64,000 bases of DNA. Origin: Cryobacterium soli (GTDB lineage: Bacteria; Actinomycetota; Actinomycetes; Actinomycetales; Microbacteriaceae). How positions within the stretch are numbered: the stretch's first letter is position 1; every line of letters starts with the position of its first letter. The notes under the pieces were generated by a model, which searched no databases, was not told the DNA's origin, and saw only the letters and a list, made by a program, of their open reading frames with translations. The DNA lies in the NCBI RefSeq assembly GCF_003611035.1, contig NZ_CP030033.1, positions 2,480,001 through 2,544,000 of the forward strand, read 5' to 3'. Positions 18,413 to 26,859 of the stretch are shown here, piece after piece. The translations under genes and the position numbers were made by a program.

Positions 18413-19782
18413 GCCTCTTGTCCGCCGAGTGGACCGCTCTGCTCTACCTGGCCGCGGCCGTCTGCTTCATCCTCGCCCTCAAGGGCCTGAGCTCACCGAA
18501 AACCGCGCGCCGGGGCAACCTGATCGGCGCCGCCGGTGCCACCGTCGCCGTGATCACGGTGTTCCTGTCGGCCAAGCTCGACAACATCCCGTACATCCTG
18601 CTGGCCATCGCGGTGGGCTCCGCGATCGCCGCCCCGATCTCCCGCCGGGTGCAGATGACCCAGATGCCCCAACTGGTTGCGCTGTTCAACGGTGTCGGCG
18701 GTGGCGCCGCCGCGCTCGTCGCGATGCTCGAACTGGGCCACAGCGACGGCCCCTGGGTGCTCGTCGCGGTGGTCTTCACCATGCTCGTCGGCGCGGTCTC
18801 CTTCGCCGGCTCCGCGATCACGGTGGCCAAGCTGCAGGAGCTCATCACCACCCGGCCGGTGGTCTTCCCCGGCATGAAGTGGGTCATGAGCCTCGCGGCC
18901 GTCGCGGCCGTGGTCATCGGCGGGGTCGTCGTTGCCACCGGGTCCACCGGCTGGGCGCTGCTGCTGCTTGTGATCGGCCTGGCCGTCGGGCTGCTGCTGG
19001 TGCTGCCGGTGGGCGGTGCGGATGTGCCCATCGTCATCTCGCTGCTCAACGCCTTCACCGGACTCGCGGTCGCCGCCTCCGGCGTGGTGCTGGACAACGT
19101 GCTGCTCGTGGTCGCCGGCACCCTCGTGGGCGCCAGCGGCACCATCCTCACCCGCGCCATGGCCTCCGCCATGGGCCGCGGGGTGAGCGGCATCATGTTC
19201 GGCGCGTTCCGCGGCGGTTCCACCGCCGGGTCCACCGTGCAGTCCAACCGGCCGGTGCGCTCGTCCAACGCGGAGGACGTGGCCGTGATGCTCGCCTACG
19301 CCCAGCGCGTCGTGATCGTGCCCGGCTACGGCCTGGCCGTGGCCCAGGGCCAGCACACCATCGCCGAGCTCGCGACGACCCTCGAGGCGCGCGGTGTGGA
19401 GGTGGCCTTCGCGATCCACCCGGTGGCCGGCCGCATGCCCGGGCACATGAACGTGCTGCTCGCCGAGGCAAATGTGCCGTACGAGTCGCTCAAGGAGATG
19501 GCCGAGGTCAACCCCGAGTTCAAGAACTCCGATGTGGTGCTCGTCGTGGGCGCCAACGACGTGGTCAACCCGGCCGCCAAGACCTCGCCGGGTTCGCCCA
19601 TCTACGGGATGCCGATCCTCGAGGTGGAGGACGCCCGCCAGATCGTCTTCCTCAAACGGTCCATGCGCCCCGGGTTCGCCGGCATCGAGAACGAGCTGCT
19701 CTTCGACCCGAAGACCACGCTGCTGTTCGGCGACGCCAAGGACTCCCTCACCAAGGTGCTCGGCGCCGTCAACGCCCTCTGA
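18409..19782 (+). CDS. pntB: NAD(P) transhydrogenase beta subunit
   Basis: A 457-residue subunit with an N-terminal set of hydrophobic helices (about residues 1-260, including LVALFNGVGGGAAALVA) and the C-terminal NADPH-binding dIII domain: VVIVPGYGLAVAQGQH, FAIHPVAGRMPGHMNVLLAEA, VVLVVGANDVVNPAA and FLKRSMRPGFAGIEN. ATG at 18409 lies in an ATGA overlap with pntAB. No terminator is visible in the 24 nt before the convergent neighbour. Confidence 0.96.
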   Translation: MSLLSAEWTALLYLAAAVCFILALKGLSSPKTARRGNLIGAAGATVAVITVFLSAKLDNIPYILLAIAVGSAIAAPISRRVQMTQMPQLVALFNGVGGGAAALVAMLELGHSDGPWVLVAVVFTMLVGAVSFAGSAITVAKLQELITTRPVVFPGMKWVMSLAAVAAVVIGGVVVATGSTGWALLLLVIGLAVGLLLVLPVGGADVPIVISLLNAFTGLAVAASGVVLDNVLLVVAGTLVGASGTILTRAMASAMGRGVSGIMFGAFRGGSTAGSTVQSNRPVRSSNAEDVAVMLAYAQRVVIVPGYGLAVAQGQHTIAELATTLEARGVEVAFAIHPVAGRMPGHMNVLLAEANVPYESLKEMAEVNPEFKNSDVVLVVGANDVVNPAAKTSPGSPIYGMPILEVEDARQIVFLKRSMRPGFAGIENELLFDPKTTLLFGDAKDSLTKVLGAVNAL

Positions 19783-19806
19783 CCCGGCACGTCACGCTCA
19801 GGGCGA

Positions 19807-20619
19807 TCAGCCCAGGGCGCCCCAGAGGTTGTGTTCGGCGAGCACCGTGCGCAGCCGGGCCTTGGTGAGGTTGGAGCGCACGATCCACCGGGCATCCGGG
19901 TTCTCGCTGGCGGAGAGCGTGCGGAACGCGGCGAGGCCCTCCTCGGGGCTGGCCGCGATGGCCACGCTCCAGCCGTAGCCGAGCGCCTGACGCAGCACCC
20001 GGTGCGCCTCCCGGGCTCTGACCGGGTCGGTCACGATCGGCCCGCTGCCGAGCAGCAGGGCGGTGGCCCGGTCGCAGGTGCGCAGCGCCAGCTCCTGGGC
20101 CGGGCCGGTGTGCAGCAGCCGTGGTTCACAGATCGCGGCCACGGCGGCGCGCGCGAGCCAGGCATCCGCCGCGTTCGACCACTCGTCGACAATCCCGCGC
20201 ATTACCTCCGGGTCGGCGTCACCGACCAGTTGCAGGGCCCTGGCCGCACCTTCCCGCACCCGCCAGCGTTCGTCGGCGGCGGCACGACGAAGGGCGGCGA
20301 GGGCGCCGGGGCGGTCGGCGGGGTCAAGGGCCAGCCGGCCGAGTCCCTCCGTGCCGCAAAAAGCGAGGTACTCGTCGGCCGAATCGGCCAGGCTCCAGAT
20401 CAGGTCGGCGGGCGCGGCGGCGGCGAAGGCGTCGGCGAGCGGCAGGTTGGCACGCGGACCCGGCAACCCGGACCGGCTGCTCAGGTAGCCGGGAACGGCA
20501 TCCGGATCGCGGGCGAACATCTCGGTCAGCGTCGCGAGGTGGTCGGCCGGGTCCGGGCGCGCGGCGGTGCCCGGTGCCGCGTTGGCCGCAGCTCTGGCCG
20601 GTGTGCCTGGATCGCCCAT
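19807..20619 (-). CDS. Hypothetical protein, HEAT-repeat-like
   Basis: A 270-residue soluble protein with no catalytic motif that I recognise. After a Pro/Ala-rich N-terminus of about 25 residues it is almost entirely short Ala/Leu-rich helices, including ALRRAAADERWRVREGAARA, which resembles a HEAT-type helical repeat, so it may be a protein-binding scaffold. The ATG at 20619 has TAGGGGG upstream. It is convergent with pntB and diverges from the next membrane protein gene. Function unknown. Confidence 0.65.
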   Translation of the reverse strand: MGDPGTPARAAANAAPGTAARPDPADHLATLTEMFARDPDAVPGYLSSRSGLPGPRANLPLADAFAAAAPADLIWSLADSADEYLAFCGTEGLGRLALDPADRPGALAALRRAAADERWRVREGAARALQLVGDADPEVMRGIVDEWSNAADAWLARAAVAAICEPRLLHTGPAQELALRTCDRATALLLGSGPIVTDPVRAREAHRVLRQALGYGWSVAIAASPEEGLAAFRTLSASENPDARWIVRSNLTKARLRTVLAEHNLWGALG

Positions 20620-20761
20620 GATGACCCCCTATTTCGCCGACCGTAGTCTCCCCGCTGCCCTGGCGCAACGCCTGGCCGGGCCGCGGGTGCCGGCGGCACC
20701 GACCGGGCCCGGGTGCGCCGCGTAGACTGGACGGACTCCCTGCGACGAAAGAGGTCCCCGC

Positions 20762-21361
20762 GTGGCGAACGCCCCGGCAGCAGCCGTCATCGGCACCCGG
20801 TACTGGACCGTACCCATCGCGCGCGCCGTGGTGGCGTTCGTGCCGGCGGCCGTGATCACGTTCAACGCCGACCATTCCGCCCAATTCGGCCTGCTCGTCT
20901 TCGGCGCCTTCGCCCTGGCGACGGGCCTGGTCACCGCCCTGCTCAGCTGGCGCACCGTGCTCGACCCCCGCGACCGCACGCTCTTCGTGGTGCAGGGCGC
21001 CGTGGGCGTCGTCGCCGGAGCCCTGGCCCTGGCCCTGCACGCCGGCGGGCTGGGCTTCTTCCTCTACCTGGTCACGGTCTGGGCGGCCGTCACCGGAGTC
21101 CTGGAGCTCTACACGGGCATCCGGGTGCGCGGTCGCGGACCGGTCACGCGGGACTGGCTGGTCGTCGGTGTGTTCACCGCCGTGCTGTCGCTGGCCTTCC
21201 TGCTCCTCCCGCCGCACGCGGTCGTCTCGGTGGGGCTGTTCGGCGCCTACCTGGTCATCGTCGGCGTCTACCTCGTCATCGCGGGTCTTTCCCTGTCGTG
21301 GGCGCACACGGATGCGCAGCGCGGCCTGGCCCACTCCTCCACAGATTCGGACACCCAGTGA
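20762..21361 (+). CDS. Small polytopic membrane protein (DUF308/HdeD-like)
   Basis: A 199-residue protein made of about six hydrophobic segments, among them ARAVVAFVPAAVITF, GLLVFGAFALATGLVTALL, FVVQGAVGVVAGALALAL and VVSVGLFGAYLVIVGVYLVI. The even pattern and length resemble DUF308/HdeD-type membrane proteins, but no diagnostic motif settles it. The GTG start has GAAAGAGG upstream. The stop codon overlaps the next start by 4 nt (GTGA), so the two genes are co-translated. Confidence 0.7.
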   Translation: MANAPAAAVIGTRYWTVPIARAVVAFVPAAVITFNADHSAQFGLLVFGAFALATGLVTALLSWRTVLDPRDRTLFVVQGAVGVVAGALALALHAGGLGFFLYLVTVWAAVTGVLELYTGIRVRGRGPVTRDWLVVGVFTAVLSLAFLLLPPHAVVSVGLFGAYLVIVGVYLVIAGLSLSWAHTDAQRGLAHSSTDSDTQ

Positions 21362-21627
21362 CCCAGAACACCCCGCACAAGCCCACCAGGTCCGAAATCC
21401 TCAAGCCCGTCGAGCTCGTGGGCATCTCCGCTGTCATGGCGCTCTTCGTGGGCCTGACGATCCTGCTGGCCACCCGCAACCTGGTGCTGTCCTCGATCGC
21501 GCTGGGCATCACGTTCATCGTGGCCCTCGTCGTCATCGCCATGCTCGCGCTCGGCATGAAGCCCACCCCGGCCGAGAAGGACGACCTCGACGAGCAGAAC
21601 AAGGGAAGCAAGGGGCCGGGCCACTAG
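21358..21627 (+). CDS. Small two-span membrane protein, unknown function
   Basis: An 89-residue protein coupled to the preceding gene through a GTGA overlap. Two hydrophobic segments (VELVGISAVMALFVGLTILLA and SSIALGITFIVALVVIAMLAL, each shortened here to its core) are followed by a charged cytoplasmic tail (PAEKDDLDEQNKGSKG). This layout is common among uncharacterised actinobacterial proteins. The real start is far inside a longer open frame and is fixed by the overlap. Confidence 0.7.
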   Translation: MTQNTPHKPTRSEILKPVELVGISAVMALFVGLTILLATRNLVLSSIALGITFIVALVVIAMLALGMKPTPAEKDDLDEQNKGSKGPGH

Positions 21628-21738
21628 CCCCGTTTCTCCCGGCACCGCCCCCGAACCCCCACCCGCCGGTGGGGGTTCGGTGCTTTAATCGGCGCATCGT
21701 GGTCGCGAACCGATGTTGCGGCCCTGGAAGGGGCAGCC

Positions 21739-24585
21739 GTGAGTACCCGTGGGCCGATGGAGCCGACGGAAGACCCCGGCCCGGGACCGGCCGCGTCGGC
21801 GGAACCGCACGCCTCCAGCCCCGAAGCCGTCTGCGCTGCCCTGCAGACCAGCCGGCACGGCCTGAGCGCGGCCGAGGCGACCGTCCGGCTGCTGCGGGTG
21901 GGCGCGAATGCGCTGCCCCGGGTGGCGAAGAAGAACCCGGTGCTGCGCTTCCTCGGCCACTTCAACGACGTGCTCATCTACGTACTGCTCGGCTCGGCCG
22001 TGCTCACCGTGGTGTTCGGCGACTGGATCGACGCCGCTGTGATCGTGGCCGTCGCCGTGATCAACGCCGTGATCGGCTTCCTGCAGGAGGGCCGCGCGGA
22101 GAAGGCGCTCGACGGCATCCGGCGGATGCTGTCGCTGAACGCGAAGACCCGGCGGGACGGCCACTGGGTGAACGCCGATGCCGGCACCCTGGTGCCCGGC
22201 GACGTCGTGCGGGTGAAGTCCGGCGACAAGGTGCCTGCCGACGTACGGTTGATCGAGGCCAGCACCCTCCGGGTCGACGAGTCCGCCCTGACCGGCGAGT
22301 CCGTTCCCACCGCCAAGCACGTCGCCGCGGTCGCCAAGGACGCGGGCCTCGGTGACCGGCACTGCATGCTCTTCTCCGGCACCATCGTGGCGGCGGGCAG
22401 CGGCGTGGGCGTGGTCACTGCCACCGGCTCGCACACCGAGATCGGCCGCATCCAGACCCTGGTCAGCGACACCGAAGACCTGGCCACCCCGCTCACCCGC
22501 CAGCTGGACGCCTTCAGCACCCGGGTCTCACTGCTGATCCTGGCGGTCTCGGGGCTGATGCTCGTGATCGGACGCCTCGTGCACGACCGCGGCTTCGCCG
22601 ACCTGTTCGCTGCCACCATCGGCTTCGCCGTCGCGGCCGTGCCCGAAGGGCTGCCGGCGCTCGTGACGATCACGCTGGCCCTCGGCGTGCGGCAGATGGC
22701 CGCCGAGAACGCCATCGTGCGCAGGCTCACGGCGGTGGAGACCCTCGGCTCGGTGACCACGGTGTGCACCGACAAGACGGGCACCCTCACCCGCAACGAG
22801 ATGACCGTGCGCACCGTGGTGACGGGATCCGCCCGATACGAGCTGAGCGGCTCCGGCTACGACCCCGCCGGCGCCGTCCTGCGGGCCGGGCGGCCGGTGA
22901 CGGCCGCCGACCATGCCGACCTGAGCCGGCTCGTGGAGGTGATGGCGGTGTGCAACGACGCCAGGGTCGCCGCCGTCGACGGCGTCTGGCGGGTCGTCGG
23001 CGAACCCACCGAGGGCGCGCTCCGCACCCTGGCGCTCAAGGCCCGCTTCGACACCTCCGGGTACGAGCGGCTGGCGGCGATCCCCTTCGAGTCCGCAAAC
23101 AAGTTCATGGCCACCCTCGACCGGCACCGCGACGGGCCGGGCCGCATCCTGCTCAAGGGCGCACCCGCGCGGCTGCTGGAGCGCTGCAGCCGGCAGCTCG
23201 ACGCGTCAGGACTGCCCGAACCGCTCGACGTGGCGCTGTGGGAACAGCAGACCGACGAGCTCAGCGGCTCGGGTCTGCGCGTGCTCGGCGCCGCGATCGC
23301 GGATGCGCCCGCCGGCCTGACCACCCTGCACCGGGGTGACATCGACGATGGCCTGCTCTTCCTGGGCCTGGTCGGCATCGTCGACCCACCGCGGTCCGAG
23401 GCGATCACCGCGATCTCGGTCATGCACGCCGCCGGGATCCGGGTGAAGATGATCACCGGCGACCACCACGGCACGGCCGTGGCGATCGCCCGCGAGATGG
23501 GCCTGGTCGGCGGCGAGGCCCGGGTGCTCACCGGCAGCCACCTGCAGAAGCTCTCCCAGGACCAGCTGGCCCGGGTGGTGCAGAGCGTGGATGTCTTCGC
23601 CCGCACCAGCCCCGAGCACAAGCTGCGCATCGTGCGTGCCCTGCAATCGCGCGGGGAGGTCGTGGCGATGACCGGCGACGGGGTCAACGACGCCCCGGCC
23701 CTCCGGCGTGCCGACGTGGGCGTGGCCATGGGCATCAAGGGCACGGAGGCCACCAAGGAAGCGGCCGACATCGTGCTGGCAGACGATGACTTCGCGACCA
23801 TCCAGGCGGCCGTGGAAGAAGGCCGGCGTATCCGGGACAACCTGCAGAAGTCGATCATCTTCATCCTGCCCACCACGGCGGCGCAATCCCTGGTGGTGCT
23901 GCTGGCTGTGCTGTTCGGATTCGCTCTGCCGCTGCAGCCCACCCAGATCCTCTGGGTGAACCTGATCACCGCCGTCACCCTGTCGCTGGCGCTGGCCACC
24001 GAGCCGGCCGAACCGGGCATCATGCTGCGCCGGCCGCGCCCGCCGGGAGGATCGGTGCTCGACTCTGAGTACCTCGGCCGGCTGCTCTGGGTGTCGACGC
24101 TGATCACCGCCGCGACCATCGGGGTGTTCTTCTTCGAGCGGGCGATCGGCCAGGCCCGCGCCGAGGCGCAGACGACGGCGGTCACCATGATGGTGCTCAG
24201 CCAGCTGGCGTTCCTGTTCAACTCGCGGTTCTTGCGCGCGTCGAGCCTCACACCGGCGGTGCTGCGCGGCAATCCCACCGTCTGGATCTCGGTGGGCGCG
24301 ATGCTCGCGCTGCAGCTGCTCTTCGTCTACACCCCGCTGATGAACCTGTGGTTCAGCTCCACCGCCATCGGGCTGCGCGAGTGGGCGTACACGCTGGGCC
24401 TGGCGCTGGTGATCTTCCTGCTCGTCGAACTGAACAAGCTGATCGGCCGGCGCCGGGCCCGCCGCAGGGCCGCGCGCACCCCTCAGGGAGGGGCCGCGCC
24501 GGTTCAGCCCGAACCGGCGCGGCCGGGGATCAGCCCAGGTAGTCGACCAGCGAGTCGGCCAGGCCGACATAGCCGGCCGGGGTGA
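21739..24585 (+). CDS. P-type cation-transporting ATPase (P2 type)
   Basis: A 948-residue HAD-superfamily ion pump. Visible in order: an N-terminal cation-ATPase domain (LSAAEATVRLLRVGANALP), SALTGES in the actuator domain, PEGLPALVTITLALG in transmembrane helix 4, the phosphorylation motif CTDKTGTLT, KGAPARLLERC, TGDGVNDAPALRRADVG and a block of C-terminal helices. The layout is that of P2A Ca2+-type pumps, but helix 6 reads NLITAVTLSLALATEP with Ala where SERCA has its ion-binding Asp, so the ion is uncertain. The GTG start has GGAAGGGG upstream. The last 19 codons overlap the convergent purB gene. Confidence 0.92.
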   Translation: MSTRGPMEPTEDPGPGPAASAEPHASSPEAVCAALQTSRHGLSAAEATVRLLRVGANALPRVAKKNPVLRFLGHFNDVLIYVLLGSAVLTVVFGDWIDAAVIVAVAVINAVIGFLQEGRAEKALDGIRRMLSLNAKTRRDGHWVNADAGTLVPGDVVRVKSGDKVPADVRLIEASTLRVDESALTGESVPTAKHVAAVAKDAGLGDRHCMLFSGTIVAAGSGVGVVTATGSHTEIGRIQTLVSDTEDLATPLTRQLDAFSTRVSLLILAVSGLMLVIGRLVHDRGFADLFAATIGFAVAAVPEGLPALVTITLALGVRQMAAENAIVRRLTAVETLGSVTTVCTDKTGTLTRNEMTVRTVVTGSARYELSGSGYDPAGAVLRAGRPVTAADHADLSRLVEVMAVCNDARVAAVDGVWRVVGEPTEGALRTLALKARFDTSGYERLAAIPFESANKFMATLDRHRDGPGRILLKGAPARLLERCSRQLDASGLPEPLDVALWEQQTDELSGSGLRVLGAAIADAPAGLTTLHRGDIDDGLLFLGLVGIVDPPRSEAITAISVMHAAGIRVKMITGDHHGTAVAIAREMGLVGGEARVLTGSHLQKLSQDQLARVVQSVDVFARTSPEHKLRIVRALQSRGEVVAMTGDGVNDAPALRRADVGVAMGIKGTEATKEAADIVLADDDFATIQAAVEEGRRIRDNLQKSIIFILPTTAAQSLVVLLAVLFGFALPLQPTQILWVNLITAVTLSLALATEPAEPGIMLRRPRPPGGSVLDSEYLGRLLWVSTLITAATIGVFFFERAIGQARAEAQTTAVTMMVLSQLAFLFNSRFLRASSLTPAVLRGNPTVWISVGAMLALQLLFVYTPLMNLWFSSTAIGLREWAYTLGLALVIFLLVELNKLIGRRRARRRAARTPQGGAAPVQPEPARPGISPGSRPASRPGRHSRPG
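24493..24523. terminator. Hairpin beyond purB, inside the ATPase 3-prime end
   Basis: A perfect 13-bp stem (24493-24505 with 24511-24523, loop AGCCC) lies 7 nt past the purB stop codon. There is no T tract, so it may be a weak terminator or an mRNA 3-prime stabiliser. Confidence 0.45.
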
Positions 24586-25912
24586 GCCCGAGCAGGCGCT
24601 CCTTGGCGGCGTCGCCGATCTCGAGCTCCTGCACGAACGCCACCAGGTCGGCGCGGTTGATGCGCTTGCCTCGGGTGAGTTCCTTGAGCAAGGCGTAAGG
24701 GTCGGCGATCGAGGAGCGTCCGGCGCTGACCTCGGCACGGATGACGGTCTGGATGGCCTCGCCGAGGATCTCCCAGTTGGTGTCCAGGTCGTGCGCGAGC
24801 AGGTCCCGGTCCAGGTCGATCTCGCCGAGCCCGCGCAGCAGGTTGTCCAGCGCGAGCAGCGAATGGCCGAAGCCGACGCCGATGTTGCGCTGGGTGGTGG
24901 AGTCGGTGAGGTCGCGCTGCAGCCGGGAGGTCACCAGGGTGGCGGCCAGCGAGTCCAGGATGGCGCTGGAGAGTTCGAGGTTCGCCTCGGCGTTCTCGAA
25001 CCGGATCGGGTTGATCTTGTGCGGCATGGTCGACGAGCCGGTGGCGCCGGCCTGCGGCACCTGGCGGAAGTAGCCGATCGAGATGTAGGTCCAGATGTCA
25101 GTGGCGAGGTTGTGCAGCACCCGGTTGGCGTGGGACACCTTGCCGTACAGCTCGGCCTGCCAGTCGTGCGACTCGATCTGGGTGGTGAGCGGGTTCCAGC
25201 CCAGGCCGAGACCCTCGACGAACTCGCGCGACACCGCGGGCCAGTCCACATCGGGGTCGGCGGCGACGTGTGCGGCGAAGGTGCCGGTGGCGCCGCTGAA
25301 CTTTCCGAGGTACTCGTTGGCCTCGACCTGCTTCTGGATGCGCTCGAGCCGGTAGACGAACACCGCCAGTTCCTTGCCCATGGTGGTGGGTGTGGCCGGC
25401 TGGCCGTGAGTGCGGGCGAGCATGGCGTCGGCCCGGTAGTCGGCGGCCAGGCCGCGGAGCGCTCCGATGAGCGCGCGCAGCTTGGGCAGCCACACCTCGC
25501 GCACGGCTTCCGCGACCGTGAGGGCGTAGGCGAGGTTGTTGATGTCCTCGCTGGTCGCGGCGAAGTGGGTGAGTTCGCTGATCGACTCGAGGCCCAGCGG
25601 AACCAGGCGGCGGCGCACCAGGTACTCCACGGCCTTCACGTCGTGCCGGGTCACGGCCTCCAGGGCGGCGAGCTCATCGATCTCGGCCTGGCCGAAGTCG
25701 GTGACCAGGGCGCGGAGTCCGCTCTTCTGCTCGGCGCTGAGCGGGACCGAGCCGAACAGGCTGCGATCGGTGAGGGTGATCAGCCACTCCACCTCGACCT
25801 TGACCCGTGCCCGGTTGAGTCCGGCCTCTGACAGGTGCTCGCCCAGTTCGGTGACGGCGGCGCGGTAACGGCCGTCTAGTGGACTGAGGACCTGCGGGGG
25901 TAGTGGACTCAT
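24530..25912 (-). CDS. purB: Adenylosuccinate lyase
   Basis: A 460-residue fumarase-superfamily enzyme that releases fumarate from SAICAR and adenylosuccinate in purine synthesis. Visible: SPLDGRYRAAVTELGEHLSE at the start, TSEDINNLAYAL, the histidine-bearing ARTHGQPATPTTMGKE and the superfamily signature GSSTMPHKINPIRFENAE. Its ATG overlaps the stop codon of the upstream phosphatase gene by 4 nt (ATGA), so it is translated in tandem with it. It is convergent with, and overlaps, the P-type ATPase gene. Confidence 0.97.
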   Translation of the reverse strand: MSPLPPQVLSPLDGRYRAAVTELGEHLSEAGLNRARVKVEVEWLITLTDRSLFGSVPLSAEQKSGLRALVTDFGQAEIDELAALEAVTRHDVKAVEYLVRRRLVPLGLESISELTHFAATSEDINNLAYALTVAEAVREVWLPKLRALIGALRGLAADYRADAMLARTHGQPATPTTMGKELAVFVYRLERIQKQVEANEYLGKFSGATGTFAAHVAADPDVDWPAVSREFVEGLGLGWNPLTTQIESHDWQAELYGKVSHANRVLHNLATDIWTYISIGYFRQVPQAGATGSSTMPHKINPIRFENAEANLELSSAILDSLAATLVTSRLQRDLTDSTTQRNIGVGFGHSLLALDNLLRGLGEIDLDRDLLAHDLDTNWEILGEAIQTVIRAEVSAGRSSIADPYALLKELTRGKRINRADLVAFVQELEIGDAAKERLLGLTPAGYVGLADSLVDYLG

Positions 25913-26436
25913 CGGACTCCCTGTCTGATTGCGGGTGCGAGCTGCGCGAACAGCGCGATATTTGCTCTCTCAATCATGCCTAAAACGGAGTCAAACAGTG
26001 CATCGTCGGAATAGTACGGGTCGGGCACATCCCGCAGGGCGGCCTGGTCCCGGTCGAAGCTGAGCAGCAGGCGCACCTTGTTGCGGTCCCGTTCGGTGGG
26101 CGCCCAGTTGCGCAGGATGCGTTCCTGCGAGCGGTCCAGCACCACCACGAGGTCGAGGTCGTCGAACCAGCCGGCGTCGAACTGCCGGGCCCTGTGGTGG
26201 CTGCCGTCGTAGCCGCGTTTGGCCATCGCCGCGATGGCCCGGGTGTCCGCCTGCTCGCCCACGTGCCAGTCCCCGGTGCCCGCCGAACTTGTCGTGATGA
26301 GGCGGCCGAGGCCGGACCGGTTCACCAGGTCGCGCAGCATCACCTCGGCCATGGGAGACCGGCAGATGTTTCCGGTGCAGACGAAGATGATTCGGAACGG
26401 CGTCGCCTCATCTGGACTGAGCGCGGCGAAATTCAT
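25909..26436 (-). CDS. Low-molecular-weight protein-tyrosine phosphatase
   Basis: A 175-residue cytoplasmic phosphatase. The P-loop VCTGNICRSPMAE (CX5R) lies near residue 21 and the general-acid DPYY motif (VPDPYYSDD) near residue 145, so catalysis looks intact. The ATG at 26436 is 6 nt after CACAAT, a weak leaderless signal; longer frames upstream lack support. Its stop overlaps the purB start, an arrangement whose regulatory meaning is unknown. Possible roles are dephosphorylating tyrosine kinases of exopolysaccharide export or arsenate reduction; no arsR is nearby. Confidence 0.92.
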   Translation of the reverse strand: MNFAALSPDEATPFRIIFVCTGNICRSPMAEVMLRDLVNRSGLGRLITTSSAGTGDWHVGEQADTRAIAAMAKRGYDGSHHRARQFDAGWFDDLDLVVVLDRSQERILRNWAPTERDRNKVRLLLSFDRDQAALRDVPDPYYSDDALFDSVLGMIERANIALFAQLAPAIRQGVR

Positions 26437-26562
26437 GAGTCCATTGTGTTCCACATTCCCCTCCTCCACACCCGCCCGGCCCGGCGACTTCTCCCGGTTC
26501 CCGCTCCCAACCCGACAGTGCCCTTCAGGGTGGCACAGTCTGGGGCTCGACGAGGAGGTGTG

Positions 26563-26859
26563 ATGAGCGGTGCGGGTGACAGCATCCTGCCGGACATGCA
26601 CGGCGAGCCGGCGGCGGAGGCGTTGGCGCGGTTGCGCGAACAGCGCCGGCTCGTGCGGCAGGTGCGCGACGGCGTGGAGGCCACGGGGCGCCGATTGACC
26701 GCCCGACCGGCCGTTTCCGGCTGGCGGTCGCCGGCGCAGCGGGCATTCGAGGGCCGTCTGGCCGAGCTGGCCGGCAGGCTACAGGGCGCCTGGCGGGCCC
26801 TGGACGACGCGTTGTGGGCCGTGGACGAGGCCATCGCCCGGGTGAAGGCGTCGCTGTGA
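26563..26859 (+). CDS. Small helical protein, WXG100-like
   Basis: A 98-residue protein predicted to be nearly all helix, with the heptad-rich ALARLREQRRLVRQVRDGVEA followed by GWRSPAQRAFEGRLAELAGRL. The W-x-S-x-A-x-x-F turn between two helices recalls WXG100/ESX-type proteins. GAGGAGG is 5 nt before the ATG. Its stop overlaps the start of the next gene by 4 nt (GTGA), so it is probably the partner of that hydrolase. No type VII secretion gene is visible in the window. Confidence 0.6.
   Translation: MSGAGDSILPDMHGEPAAEALARLREQRRLVRQVRDGVEATGRRLTARPAVSGWRSPAQRAFEGRLAELAGRLQGAWRALDDALWAVDEAIARVKASL

Noticed and set aside
24493..24523. Hairpin as a proper terminator of purB
   Set aside because: No T tract follows on the minus strand, so I list it only as a weak terminator or stabiliser.
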